NCBI GenBank assembly: GCA_015501055.1
Contig: JADNYV010000947.1
Span: forward strand, 1-12,140
Length of the DNA stretch: 12,140 nucleotides
Direction: 5' to 3'
Source: Mucidula mucida
Lineage: Eukaryota > Basidiomycota > Agaricomycetes > Agaricales > Physalacriaceae
Shown here one piece after another: positions 1 through 9,000 of the stretch. How positions within the stretch are numbered: position 1 is the stretch's first letter; every line of letters begins with the position of its first letter. A program made the position numbers and the translations under genes. The notes under the pieces are model-generated. The model was not told the origin of the DNA. It searched no databases and saw only the letters and a list, made by a program, of their open reading frames with translations.

Positions 1-1184
1 AGCCGACTGTTGGGTTGACCTCGAGAGCTGGCGGTAAGCTTCTTTCATCGTCGACATTATGGATGATATCAATATCGCCATAGTTGTACCGATATCGTCG
101 AATCAAGACACCGTAGGCCCAATGACACGCTCGTTAACCGACGCCGCCATTGTTCTTTCCATCATAGCTGGACCTGACCCAAATGACAACTTCACACTTG
201 CGCAGCCAACTCCAGTGCCAGACTATACTCAAGCGCTCGTGAAAACGGCTTTGAATGGAAAACGTATCGGGGTGCCTAGGCGTGTGTTTTTGGATAGTCC
301 TGAAATCGACCAATATGTGTTAGACGCATTTGAGGGAGCACTTGACGTGATGCGACAGCTAGGCGCGACTGTGGTGGACCCGGCAGATCTACCCAGTGCG
401 GAGGAATTGGTGACGGGTGGAAATGAAACGATAGTGTTGGATACCGATTTCAAGGTGAACGAAGTCTTTCTTTGGCTTCGAAAGGGAACTAAGGATAAAT
501 CCGCAGGTCGAACTCAATCGCTACTACGCCGCGTTGATTGATAATCCGTCTGGCGTGCGCAGCTTGGCGGACCTTATTGCGTTTAACGATGCCAATCCAG
601 AGTTAGAAGAACCCGTCAACTTTACATCGCAGGACATGTGAGTTAACATTCTGCTTCGTGCGCTTCAAGCTCACCACTTTTTGTAGTTTGATTGAGTCTG
701 AAGCAACGAATGGATTCGATGACGCATATTTCACTGCCCTAGCGTTTGATCATGACCTGGGCAGAACGCGGGGCATCGACGCGGCACTGCAAGCGCACGA
801 CCTTGACGCTCTTGTACTGCCTTCACCTGCGTTCACGACAACACCTGCAGCTGTGGCGGGATATCCGCTTGTTACTGGTGACACCCTTCTTCCGTTTGTT
901 TTTCCGTCTATGTGTTAACCTATATCTCAATAGTTCCTCTTGGATTCTATCCCGCCAACGTTACAATTGGGAGCGCAGGCCCTCTCACCGTGTACCCTGC
1001 ACCTAACGTGCCTTTTGGGATATCGTTCTTTGCTTCGGCGTTCTCAGAATTCGAGTTGGTGGGACTAGCATTCGCGTATGAGCAAGCGACACAGACTAGG
1101 TTGGCGAAGCGTGCATTTGACGAGGCAATTCCGAAGACGCAATTGAGCGATATAGTGCATGTATGTATGAGGGGGAAAAACTAA
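1..1184 (+). CDS. Amidase-signature family hydrolase, C-terminal part (5' end outside window)
   Basis: C-terminal half of an amidase-signature enzyme, a family that hydrolyses carboxamides to acid plus ammonia; the substrate cannot be told. I read five exons: 1-33, 84-454, 507-637, 687-877 and 934-1184, joined by 50, 52, 49 and 56-nt GT-AG introns. Frame is kept at every junction, giving 324 residues from base 3 to a TAA at 1182-1184. The fragment opens with PTVGLTSRAG and continues VVPISSNQDTVGPMTRS, the conserved segment just after the nucleophile-serine motif, so the Lys-Ser-Ser catalytic residues lie upstream. DPNDNFT, LVLPSPAFTTTPA and VPLGFYPAN are further typical family segments. The last exon could instead splice at GTATGT (1161), adding a short different tail; the unspliced end fits the usual family length. 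No break is seen. Family assignment is secure; the C-terminus is less so. Confidence 0.9.
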
Positions 1185-1345
1185 ATAGTGTCGAAAATTC
1201 TTGATATCGAATGCAGCTCATTGTACATACCAGACGTTCCGTCGTTTCCAGCTTCGCATTTATATTAGTCTGATTCATTCTCCGTTTAGGTTTCAACTCC
1301 CCAAGTACTTCCTTGACTGTGCGCGAGGACCAGAAGTATCAACAG
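1185..1345. other. Amidase 3' flank
   Basis: Short A/T-rich stretch between the amidase stop and the first transposon-like sequence. It contains candidate acceptors (for example the TTTAG ending near 1290) that would matter only if the GTATGT at 1161 is a used donor. No canonical AATAAA is seen. It presumably holds the amidase 3' UTR. Confidence 0.4.
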
Positions 1346-1361
1346 CATCAGCAAACTAACA
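1346..1361 (+). repeat. Left copy of a 16-bp inverted repeat (possible outer transposon end)
   Basis: The sequence CATCAGCAAACTAACA here is the exact reverse complement of 10775-10790. A second related pair lies further in: 1430-1447 matches the reverse complement of 10754-10771 at 16 of 18 positions. Two matched segments at both ends of the gap between convergent host genes suggest the termini of one DNA element, or of two members of one family. No clear target-site duplication is visible outside the repeats. Confidence 0.6.
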
Positions 1362-1865
1362 AGCTCTTGTGCTTGGAGTCAAATGTTTAATGACTTGGTC
1401 TTGGTTCAGCCTACTTAGCGTCTACTTATACTTGGCGAGGTTACTTAGTTGCACTTGTACTTGGGATCATACTTAGCCTGAAGACTTAGGAAGTAACTTA
1501 GTTGCCTGGTAAAATTGAACTCAGTCATTTTCATGTCATGTTACATGCCATACTAATGAAAGTCTACAGCTGTGGTGGTATGGCAGGTCGCGGCATCATT
1601 GCCACATCAACAATCACAGATTTGTTCAAATGGAAGAGAAGATTCAAGTTGATATCAGAGCTGGCACATTCAGTGTTAACAACTACAACACAAAGGAGAG
1701 ACATTGTCATTGAAGCACGTGGACACCATGGAAGGGTGAATAGATAGCTAGATTAAACACAGTATCATAGTGCAATACTGTAGTCTAGCATCCGGCAATC
1801 TGTAAAGGTCCGTGCCGTGTAATTGATGATGATGATGCATGTTGAATTCGGACTTGGCCAATCCT
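1362..1865. other. Subterminal ACTTAG/ACTTGG-rich DNA and unassigned sequence
   Basis: From about 1392 to 1502 the hexamers ACTTAG, ACTTGG, ACTTAT and ACTTGT occur roughly ten times, mostly in one orientation. Similar motifs fill about 10600-10770 on the other side of the nested elements. Short clustered motifs just inside inverted repeats are typical of transposase-binding subterminal regions; that role is inferred. From 1503 to 1865 I recognise nothing. An 81-codon open frame at 1502-1747 has no recognisable domain and no ATG at its start. Confidence 0.45.
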
Positions 1866-1873
1866 TTGCTTTC
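1866..1873. repeat. 8-bp target-site duplication, left copy
   Basis: TTGCTTTC directly before the left terminal repeat of the 724-bp element, identical to 2598-2605 directly after its right end. Confidence 0.85.
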
Positions 1874-2597
1874 AGGACCCCCGAATATAGGTGGGAAGGC
1901 CGAATCACATTTTCAGAATTTCCTGGTGAAAAGCTCGGACCGGCGGCGGGAATTTTTTCAAATTTCGCTTGAATTATGTCCGGCCTAAGGTGCTTTCCGG
2001 CAGTTTTGTTTGAACGCCAGATATGGGTTGAAGTCACCAATTTTTTGCTTGGACTGCAAAATACGGCCTCAAAACGCGCTCAAAAAGCCCGGACTGGCTG
2101 ATATGGCCTTAGAAATTGCCAGAACATGCATTTGGTAGCCCAGTTACACGTAGATCAGGTCAATCATGTCGGCCATAACAGTGACAGTGTAGTGAGTAGT
2201 CTTTGAAGGTTGGGAGTGCACAAATGGTTATCGCGCGCAAAATTTGGTTTTCTTATTTGACTGACTGCGCCATTTGCAATCGACCATGAAATTAGGGGCT
2301 ATCATTCTCTATTTAGGTTCGACGGTGGCTGGATTTTTACAGACTATGTCACTAGTCTGTAAAAATCCAGCCACCGGCAGCCAGACTCAACACCTTGGAA
2401 TCAAACTCGCGACCGCACTAAAACGGTCCGGACGCCGATATGGCCACCCAAAACCGACAATTTTGGCTCGGACAAAAAATCAGGCCTGAGCCCATTTTCC
2501 GCCCAAAAAGTTCAGATTAAATACAGGATGGGCACTTTTTTTGCTCAAAAAAAGTCCGGATTACTATTCGGCCTTCCCACCCATATTCGGGGGTCCT
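1874..2597. mobile_element. 724-bp non-autonomous DNA transposon (MITE-like) with 8-bp target duplication
   Basis: Terminal inverted repeats of 32 bp at 1874-1905 and 2566-2597 begin AGGACCCCCGAATAT and differ at one base (A versus G after ATAT). The flanking 8-bp duplication TTGCTTTC proves insertion. There is no transposase frame inside, so it depends on an enzyme made elsewhere. The interior has scattered CCGGAC boxes, twice followed closely by GATATGGCC (2089-2108 and 2428-2445), and many poly-A/T runs, and it carries a perfect hairpin at 2323-2376. An 8-bp duplication fits hAT, P or Kyakuja/Dileera/Zisupton superfamilies; the terminal bases do not settle which. The element sits in the left flank of the chromovirus. 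Confidence 0.85.
2323..2376. repeat. Perfect 24-bp-arm hairpin with 6-nt loop
   Basis: Arms 2323-2346 and 2353-2376 are exact reverse complements (starting CGGTGGCTGGATTTTT) around the loop TGTCAC. The complementarity stops abruptly on both sides. It lies somewhat right of the middle of the 724-bp element. It could be a fold-back remnant from a snap-back repair event, a tiny fold-back insertion, or a structural part of this transposon family. Confidence 0.9.
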
Positions 2598-2605
2598 TTG
2601 CTTTC
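2598..2605. repeat. 8-bp target-site duplication, right copy
   Basis: TTGCTTTC after the right terminal repeat; pairs with 1866-1873. Confidence 0.85.
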
Positions 2606-2680
2606 TTGTCTCACCATCACCACCACTATGAGCATGGTCGTCCCAGCCTGAGTGCCTTTGCCACGACAGATGCCCTCTGA

Positions 2681-2893
2681 TGCGCAAGCACCATAGACTT
2701 GGACGCCATCCACTACGACTCGCCTGCTGACTCCACAACGGCACCTCCTCCGCACATGCCGCCATTTGAGGAATGTTCTGGGTGGGTGACACTTGACGGG
2801 ACGCCCACGGCGGAATACCAAGCGTCTAATAATGGTGCATTGTTCTTTGCCTCTAGTCCTCTGGTATTCACCATCCCAGAAAGTCAAAATCTT
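2681..2893 (+). pseudogene. Possible hypothetical gene remnant, 5' side of the retroelement insertion
   Basis: An open plus-strand frame follows a TGA at 2678-2680 and runs into the retroelement. If the element and one target copy are removed (2898 joined to 9393), the same frame continues to a TGA at 9532-9534, giving about 119 codons with no interruption. The left part contains SGWVTLDGTPTAEY and the right part begins GGFGFVYADARG. I recognise no domain. A chance open frame of this length is possible, so this is a candidate only. The 75 bases from 2606 to 2680 show nothing clear. Confidence 0.25.
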
Positions 2894-2898
2894 CTGGG
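2894..2898. repeat. 5-bp target-site duplication of the LTR retrotransposon, left copy
   Basis: CTGGG directly before the TG of the left LTR, identical to 9388-9392. A 5-bp duplication is the usual length for Ty3/Gypsy integrases. Confidence 0.92.
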
Positions 2899-3428
2899 TG
2901 TTAGCGACTGACTATAGCCACATGACTAAACCAGGTACCACAGCAAGAACTGAAAGAGAAAGTGTTTGCGTTCGTAAGACTAGGCTAGGCCAGGTGTATA
3001 AACGAGATCAGTACTAAAGTACAATGATACTACACTACTGCTTATATACCAGTAAGTCTGTATTTGGGACTCCTTGTCCATACATGTTTCCACTAGGGAT
3101 GCTCCATGCCCTTGACCCAGTGTTGTATGCTACTAGTCCGTGAAACCATTAAATACGAGTGGTAACTGCATGTAAGTAATAATACTGAAACAACCATATG
3201 TACTACGAGTGTCGGCGGTGTGTATACAATAGGGATTCCATGAGATATCGGCATGTATGATGTCATCCATGTGTTGGATGTGTGTCCAACATGAGTACGG
3301 CTTCGGTAATGAAAAGGAGTATGATCGGTGACGAAACAGATGATGAAACAATCCGTTGGTTGATAAGACAAGGCCCCCGATAAGATATGATAAGATGTGA
3401 AAGTGTGAAAATATGGCGATTCATAACA
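2899..3428 (-). repeat. 3' LTR (left copy, 530 bp)
   Basis: Matches 8859-9387 with roughly 25-30 differences, nearly all transitions, plus a 1-bp length difference near the end. On the minus strand it starts TGTTATG directly after the polypurine tract and ends GCTAACA. It has one mismatch (CAGTACTA instead of CAGAACTA) in the stretch that pairs with the primer-binding site in the other copy. Confidence 0.96.
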
Positions 3429-3442
3429 TCACCCCCTCCTTA
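3429..3442 (-). promoter_or_regulatory. Polypurine tract (plus-strand DNA primer)
   Basis: The minus strand reads TAAGGAGGGGGTGA immediately before the LTR terminus TGTTATG. A G-rich purine run abutting the 3' LTR is the standard primer for second-strand synthesis. It overlaps the TAA stop of the polyprotein (3440-3442), so the coding region runs right up to it. Confidence 0.85.
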
Positions 3443-3769
3443 AGGCGCAAGTTCCATTCTGCGCCAGAGTTGCTCCATGAGGGCTGCAGAGGGTAGCATG
3501 ACGTTAAGGGGTTTGGTATCAGGCGGTGGCATGGGTCGGAATAAATGTGATGGAAATTGCGACATGGGGACTTCAATGCGAGCAAGTGCGGGTGGCTTCG
3601 GCTTGTTCGGATATTGTTGGTGGAAATCGCTGATGGCTTCGTTGGCATTTTTGAGATTGCATGCCGGTTCTCATGTCTGCTCGTGTGTGCCATAACCCTT
3701 CCAGTGAACCTTGTATTGGAAACCCCCTCGGTACTTCCGGGAATTCACCACTTTCTCAACCTCCCATTC
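3440..3769 (-). pseudogene. Chromodomain and C-terminal tail of Pol (broken)
   Basis: Reads EWEVEKVVNSRKYRGG then FQYKVHWKGYG, a clear chromodomain, the module that steers chromovirus integration to histone-H3K9-methylated heterochromatin. A TGA at 3671-3673 stands where the family has the Trp of its conserved TWEP motif (TGG to TGA). The frame then continues EPACNLKNANEAISDFHQQY and a proline-rich tail to a TAA at 3440-3442. The aromatic residues W and Y of HWKGY are kept. Its damage makes a working targeting module unlikely. Confidence 0.88.
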
Positions 3770-5129
3770 CGGCTTGGCGCCTTCCAACACTGGTGGCGGA
3801 CGCGTGTCTCGAGGTTGTGTCGGAAACTGGGGCTTGTGATAAGGCGTCAGCAGGGCTTCATTGAACACGGGATGGATGCTCTTCCACGTGTGAGGGATCT
3901 GGAGCTTGTAAGAACTCGTCCCAACTTTCTTGATCACTTTGAACGGCCCGAAGCATTTGTCATCAAGCTTCTTCATTGGTCGATCCGTGCTGAGATTCGT
4001 CCCTTCCAGCCATACTTTGTCGCCCTTCTTGTACTCTACTGCCTCTGTCCGCTTCCTGTTATAAAACCGTTTCATGTCCTCCTTTGCCATCTTCAATGCC
4101 GACCCCACTTCGTCCCATGTTTTCCTCATGCCGTCGGCAAACTCCTGCGCAGTCTTGTTTCTCGATGCCGTTTTTGGAGCGGTGCCTTTGTAGGGGTGTC
4201 TGCCCATGTCTGCAAAGAACGGAGTGACTTTGGTTGCCGAGTGTACCCGATCATTGTACACAAGTTCGGCAGAGGGTAACCATTCATGCCAGTCGTTCTG
4301 GTGGTAATTGACAAATAACCGTAAGAAATTTCTATCTCTTGGTTCAACCGTTCTGTTTGCCCATTTGCCTGTGGATGGTACGCCGTCATGAAGTTCCCTT
4401 CAATGCCCAACAGCCAGTATAACGTCTTCATGAAACGCGAGTGGTATTGCGGACCTCAATCGTGTATCATCTGTTGCGGCAATCCATGTAAGGGGAAAAT
4501 TTGATCGCGGTAAATACAAGCCATGCCTTCTGACGTCAGAGTGGTGTGTGTCGGTATGATGCGTAATCGCTTTGTGAAATGGTTCACAAACGTGCTGATC
4601 GCGTTGTATCCTCCCGATTCCGGCAGCTCTCCAATCATGTCCGTCCCTACTACCTCCCATGGCTCGCTTGGCACATTAATAGAGTAAAGAGGTGCAGCTA
4701 GCTTCGTGCGATGTGACTTTGTAACCTGGCATTTTTGACACCCTTCCACGTATTCGCGGACGTCTCGGCTGATTCCTGGCCACCAATAGGTGCGTGTGAT
4801 CAACTCAAGAGTTTGTACCGTCCCGGATGCCCTGCAAGCTGTGCATCATGATGCATTCCAATAACTTTTCCCCGCAATTCCTTGTCCTTTGGTATGTAAA
4901 TACAATCCTTCCACATAATAAGTCCATTTTCCTTCTCTTCCCATCCTTTTTCTTTGTTTTCTAATGCTTTTTGTATGTATCTGTCCTTGTTTCCTTTTCT
5001 TTGTTTGATTTTGTTAAGTAATTTGTCCTCCGGTGTAGCTACTGTATGTAAAGAAAATTGAATTTGTGATATAAAAAACTCCGGTTTTAGCAAAACAATG
5101 TTTTCATTATCTTTTTCCCCCTTCTCAAG
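3770..5129 (-). pseudogene. Integrase region of Pol (broken)
   Basis: The HHCC zinc-binding part is HHDAQLAGHPG followed by GCQKCQ. The core has the first Asp in VGTDMIGELPESGG, the second in QQMIHD and the Glu in ANGQTERLNQE, with exactly 35 residues between the last two, as in D,D(35)E enzymes. The C-terminal GPF module is FGPFKVIKKVG. Breaks are a one-base shift just after GRYK near 4803-4810, a TGA at 4456-4458 directly after the second Asp (family residue Arg, CGA to TGA), and a one-base shift near 4338 after NQEIE. The catalytic residues themselves are unchanged, but the chain cannot be made in one piece. Confidence 0.92.
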
Positions 5130-5600
5130 GCCTGTCATCCTTGACAAGGCATCAGCTTTTCCCATTGTCTTGCCCGGCTTGTGAATCATCTGTATGTCAT
5201 ACTCCGCCAACTCCGTAACCCATCTTGCCTGCCTCCAATTCAGCTTCTGTGGCTTTCGGAAGTACTGAAGGTTTTGATGATTGGTGAAAACCTCCACTGT
5301 CTCCTTAGCGCCTAGGAGATATTGCCGCCAGTCGTTGATTGAGTCCATAATAGCCATCATCTCTTTGTCGTAGATCTCATAATTGCGCTCCACTTCGTTC
5401 AGCGCGCGAGACCAAAAGGCTACTGGTCTCCATTTTCCGTTAACAAACTGGGAAAGAACCGCCCCGTTCGCATAGTTTGAGGAGTCTGCCTCGACTCAAA
5501 ACTTGCCGTTGTCGCGTGGTACAATCAGAACGGGTTCTTCCGTCATCCTTTGTTTCAACTCCTCAAACGCCTCGTGCTGCTCCATACCCCAAACCCACTT
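5130..5600 (-). pseudogene. RNase H region of Pol (broken, one catalytic Asp lost)
   Basis: The first acidic site is VEADSSNYANGAVLSQ, the Glu is in NYEIYDKEMMAIMDS, and KADALSR closes the domain. The third conserved Asp, in the TDH motif before NLQYF, is Asn here (FTNHQNLQYF, codon AAT at 5280-5282). A TGA at 5496-5498 sits just before VEADSS, where CGA (Arg) is expected. A frameshift at about 5595-5610 separates this region from the reverse transcriptase. The Asp-to-Asn change fits a CpG-to-CpA transition (ACCGAT to ACCAAT). Confidence 0.9.
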
Positions 5601-6424
5601 GCTAGCAATGTCAATGGCTTCGCTACTCCCGCAAATCCCCGGATGAAATGTCGGTAGAAGTTGCAGAAACCCAGGAATGACTGTACTTCCTTCTTCTTCG
5701 TCGGCTCCTTCCATTCCTTCACTACGGCCACTTTTGCCGGATCCATCTTCACCTCTCCTCCTCCAACAATAACTCCTAAGTAGTCTACAGTATGTGCCTC
5801 AAAACTACATTTCTCGGGTTTTAAATACAACTTATTCACTTGTAATATCTCCAATACCTTTCGTACAATGTGTCTGTGCTCTTCCAAAGTGTTCGTAAAG
5901 ATAAGTATATCGTCTAAGTATACTATAACATGTCCTTCACCAATTAACTCCTTCAGAATGTGATTCATGAACGATTGAAAAGTCGCCGGCGAGTTTGTAA
6001 GTCTGAAAAACATGACTGAGGGCTCAAACAGGCCTCGGTTTGTTCTAAACACCGCTTTCCACTCATCACCTTCTTTGATCCGAATGTTATTGTAACCCCA
6101 TCGGACATCCATCTTTGTGAAACACTTTGCTCCCTTCAGCTTGTTGATAAGTTCTTGAATCAACGGTAAGGGGTATCGGTTTTTGATTGTCATGTCATTC
6201 AATTTCCGATAATCCTGCACGGGCCGAAGACTTCCGTCCTTCTTCTTGACAAAGAAGAATGGCGACGCCATGGGTGAGATTGATGGCCGTATGTGTCCCG
6301 TGCGTATGTTTTCCTCCAAGAACTCGTCTAATGCCTTCTGCTCAGATGGACTAAGGGGATAGACCTTGCAGTCCACCGGTTTGGAACCAGGCGTGAGTTC
6401 TATCGTGTGATCCCAGGGTCTTCA
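5601..6424 (-). pseudogene. Reverse transcriptase region of Pol (mostly open, broken at both ends)
   Basis: The longest intact piece of the element. It begins after a TGA at 6422-6424 (…DKLPE stop RPWDHTIEL) and runs through [37 protein letters not shown], the first catalytic Asp in [10 protein letters not shown], and YLDDILIF with both active-site Asp residues, to [17 protein letters not shown]. The usual FGLTNSP motif is FRLTNSP (AGA at 6002-6004), a Gly-to-Arg change in a core motif that also fits CpG decay. The frame is lost near 5600 before the segment KWVWGMEQ. Confidence 0.94.
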
Positions 6425-7346
6425 CTCCGGTAGCTTGTCAAAGTCCGCCTTGCTAAATACATCGGAGAATTCCTCAATGTAAGGTGCAGCAGCGGATGAA
6501 GGCTGTTGTGATCTCAGCTTTTCACCGCTTTTGCGATAGTTGTCCCAGTCCATCCAAAACAACCGCTCTCCCTCCTCCAGCTTCTCTTCTACATCTTCTC
6601 CTTCATCTTCTGGCGAGTCATACTCAGGTAGGTAACCACAACGGTCTGGGCATCGATCAAAAGTCAACGTGGATTCTGTCCAGTTGATCGTGGGTTGTAA
6701 TATCGTAACCAATCTAGCCCCAAAAAGATACTTGTTTTGCCAAGATTGGTGACGGCCAACTTGATCTTTTCTGCGTGATCACCGATCTTCATTCAGACCT
6801 CCACAAAACCTTCGATTGCTCCTCCCTCGTTTAGGGTTCCATCCGCATTGTAGACAGGGAGCTTGACCGGTAACTCCTTGATTGGGAGTCCGTTCTTCTC
6901 AACAAATTCTTTATTGACGCAAGAACCCGTTGCTCCGCTGTCAAGAAGGGCACTCGTTTCCATTCAGAGCCTGTGTGTACGCTCTCTATGGTTACTCGGA
7001 GTTTCATGTCCTGCCCCTTTGTTCCCCGGATGTACTTCCTCGACTTTTTCAACTCCGTCACAACTTCCACCGCAGCTTCCTTTGTCAACGCTCTGATCGC
7101 CATCACCTTCTCCTCTGTCGCTTCTCTCTCTCTCCGCTCCGGCATCCATGCTCTCAAAATTCCCACTGCTCTCGGCACTTCATCCTCTCTTAGCCTTGTG
7201 CACCCACTCAGGGTGTTTGGTTCGTATCTTTCTTTCGCAGGTTTTGGTGGTAAAATTGTCGATGATATTTTAGATGTTTAGTACCAGTACTATAAATAGA
7301 TCTGCATCTGACAACTTTCCCTTGAACTGCTCCGGCAGGACTGCGT
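6425..7346 (-). pseudogene. Protease and gag-pol spacer region (broken)
   Basis: The aspartic-protease active-site motif DSGATGS is encoded at about 6921-6943, in a frame shifted by one base from the preceding TIESVHTGSEWKRV. It continues NKEFVEKNGLPIKELP, LPVYNADGTLNEGG and VTNLGKTSIFLGLDWL, the expected beta-strand and LGxDWL elements of a retropepsin. A TGA at 6793-6795 interrupts after GFVEV, and another shift near 6700-6710 precedes INWTESTLTF. Upstream, 6960-7346 encodes a charged spacer (REREATEEKVMAIRALTKE) spread over several frames. Confidence 0.82.
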
Positions 7347-8269
7347 CTACTGTGGGAGCTTCGCAAAACCCAACTCTTCGGCCAGCTTCTTCTTCTCCTC
7401 GTCATTCATTTCGGTCCATAGACCATGAATCGTCTGGGGTCGACCCTTCTTAGGACAGAACCTGCTGATGTGGCCGTGTTCGCCACAGCTGAAGCAAAGT
7501 CCCCGTCGACATGCGTTGTTGATGTCCATCGGCCTGCCGGCTCCTCCATAGGTAACGCTGGTGGCATCTCGTCGTGTGATTGGTGTTGGGGGTGGATTTG
7601 TAGGATTGGCTCTCGATGTAGCCGCCTGCGGAGCTTGGGGCCGGGGCTGCATGCCAGGCCTCTTGCTCGCCAACCTCCTTCTCCACAACTGATTGATCTG
7701 AATAATCTGTGCCTTCCAATCCTTGTATTTCACCGGCAACCCATCTCGGCTGCCATAGATCTGGTCGATAATCTTCTCGTTGACGTTGGTCTTGAGAAGT
7801 TGTACGACATATGCATCATCCTTCGAGTATCCGCCTGAGTGAGCAGAACCTCAAACTTCTGGAAGAAATCTTGAGCGGTGTCTTGCCCCTGGCGCAACCG
7901 CTCAATCTGTCTTGCGCGTCTCGCGCGAGGTTGGAATCCACAAATCGCTCCTTCAAATCTCCTTAAACTCCGTCAAGAGACTGTCCATTCCTCTTCCTCC
8001 TCGTGAAATTCTGGTCCGAGTAGTTCTGGACCCATGCATCACGTGATCTCCTGGATGTAGGAGAGAACAACATTGATCCTTTCGGAGTCAGATGTAAGGT
8101 TGTTCTTCTTGTCACGGATGTATGTAAACATGGATTGCCACCAGCTCTTGTACTTGGACTTGTCCCCGTCATAGTCATAAGGCTTGTTGACAAGGGATCG
8201 GCCTTTGGTTTCGTCATTGGCGTGATGAGCGGGTGTGTGATGAGCGGCTTCGGGTGCTTCGTTGGACAT
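7347..8269 (-). pseudogene. Gag with CCHC zinc knuckle (broken)
   Basis: Starts with an ATG at 8267-8269 (MSNEAPEAAHHTPAHH), continues YDYDGDKSKYKSWWQSMFTYIRD, typical of fungal Gypsy capsids, and ends with CFSCGEHGHISRFC, a perfect CX2CX4HX4C nucleic-acid-binding knuckle, before a TAG at 7347-7349. Frame changes are seen near 8040 (after SYIQEIT), at 7948-7990 (including an imperfect 10-11 bp tandem duplication of CTCCTTCAAAT) and near 7835 (in LLTQAGYS). It is the most indel-damaged region of the element. Family assignment rests mainly on the knuckle, the W-rich capsid segment and position. Confidence 0.85.
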
Positions 8270-8844
8270 GATGGATCGGGGTGATGGGATCGGAGAGTGA
8301 AAGGGTGAAAATGGGGAGATGGGTGATGCGGATTTGGATGAAACGGGTGAGGGAATAGAGGTTTGGATGAATAAGGAAGAGTTGCCTAGATCTGAAATAG
8401 AATCCAGGACTTGGTAGGGTGGGGAATGATGGTGTGTATTGTAAGGTAAGTAAAGTAGGTAACTGTCTACGCTATTTTACCAACTACTGACTACGTATCT
8501 ACGGAGCCCAAGAGCTCGTCACAAGTTCGCAATTGCCCAGCCAACGTCCCTCTGGTGTGAGGTAAGCCAAAGTTTTCCTGGGAACGGGGGTTGACTCGTA
8601 AACAGCGCCCACTGAAGTGCAACTGCCAAAAGTTCGTTCTCGTGAGAGCGGCTACTTCCAGCACCCAAGGCAGTTATCTCTAACTGTTAGCCGGCGCTAC
8701 TGGGACCAATACACATGTATGCGGACGTGCACTGGAATTAGGAATCCGTCGATCTGTAAACAGGAAAGGGGATGGGGAAATGTGCAATGATCAAACAGTG
8801 AAGTGCTGATCAATGATCAGGGATGTGTAGTAGGTGGTAGAGAG
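8270..8844 (-). other. Chromovirus 5' leader
   Basis: About 575 nt between the primer-binding site and the Gag start. The Gag-proximal part (8270-8400) is G/A-rich on the plus strand, and TGATCA occurs several times near 8789-8820, close to the primer-binding site. It presumably holds packaging signals; none can be recognised by sequence. No credible gene is seen here. Confidence 0.5.
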
Positions 8845-8856
8845 TAGTTCTGATCT
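8845..8856 (-). promoter_or_regulatory. Primer-binding site of self-priming (Tf1/sushi) type
   Basis: On the minus strand the 5' LTR ends at 8859, two bases (AA) follow, and then AGATCAGAACTA. This is exactly complementary over 12 nt to minus-strand TAGTTCTGATCT within the same LTR (8976 to 8965). That stretch begins 32 nt downstream of the TATA box, where the RNA should start. In Tf1 the first 11 nt of the RNA fold back to prime reverse transcription, and the arrangement here is the same. I see no convincing tRNA 3'-end match instead, but tRNA sequences were not searched. Confidence 0.8.
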
Positions 8857-8964
8857 TTTGTTAGCAACTGACTATAGCCACATGACTAAACCAGGTACCA
8901 CAGCAAGAACTGAAAGAGAAAGTGTTTGCGTTCGTAAGACTAGGCTAGGCCAGGTGTATAAACG

Positions 8965-8976
8965 AGATCAGAACTA
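8965..8976 (-). promoter_or_regulatory. Predicted transcript start and self-primer segment in the LTR
   Basis: Minus strand TAGTTCTGATCT. It is the predicted 5' end of the RNA, judged by TATA distance, and the exact complement of the primer-binding site. The start could be one or two bases upstream. Confidence 0.65.
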
Positions 8977-9000
8977 AAGTACAATGATACTACACTACTG

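Noticed and set aside
1502..1747. An 81-codon plus-strand frame
   Set aside because: No ATG at its start, no recognisable motif, and unusual composition; it may simply be open by chance.
1827..1841. Short GAT-type microsatellite
   Set aside because: Only a few units; no structural or functional meaning can be supported.
3093..3371. A 92-codon minus-strand frame, repeated at 9053-9331
   Set aside because: It occurs inside both LTRs as a pair, has no domain, and lies in U3; LTRs of this group do not usually code.
3557..4279. A 240-codon plus-strand open frame, the second longest in the window
   Set aside because: It lies antisense to integrase and chromodomain coding sequence with clear family motifs on the minus strand, and its own product shows no domain.
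6484..7281. Several 60-100 codon plus-strand frames
   Set aside because: Antisense shadows of the protease and spacer region; Leu/Ser-rich products result from reading purine-rich coding DNA backwards.
8787..8822. TGATCA repeats near the primer-binding site as a possible dimer or packaging signal
   Set aside because: TGATCA is a palindromic hexamer and a few copies can arise by chance; there is no family alignment to support a role.
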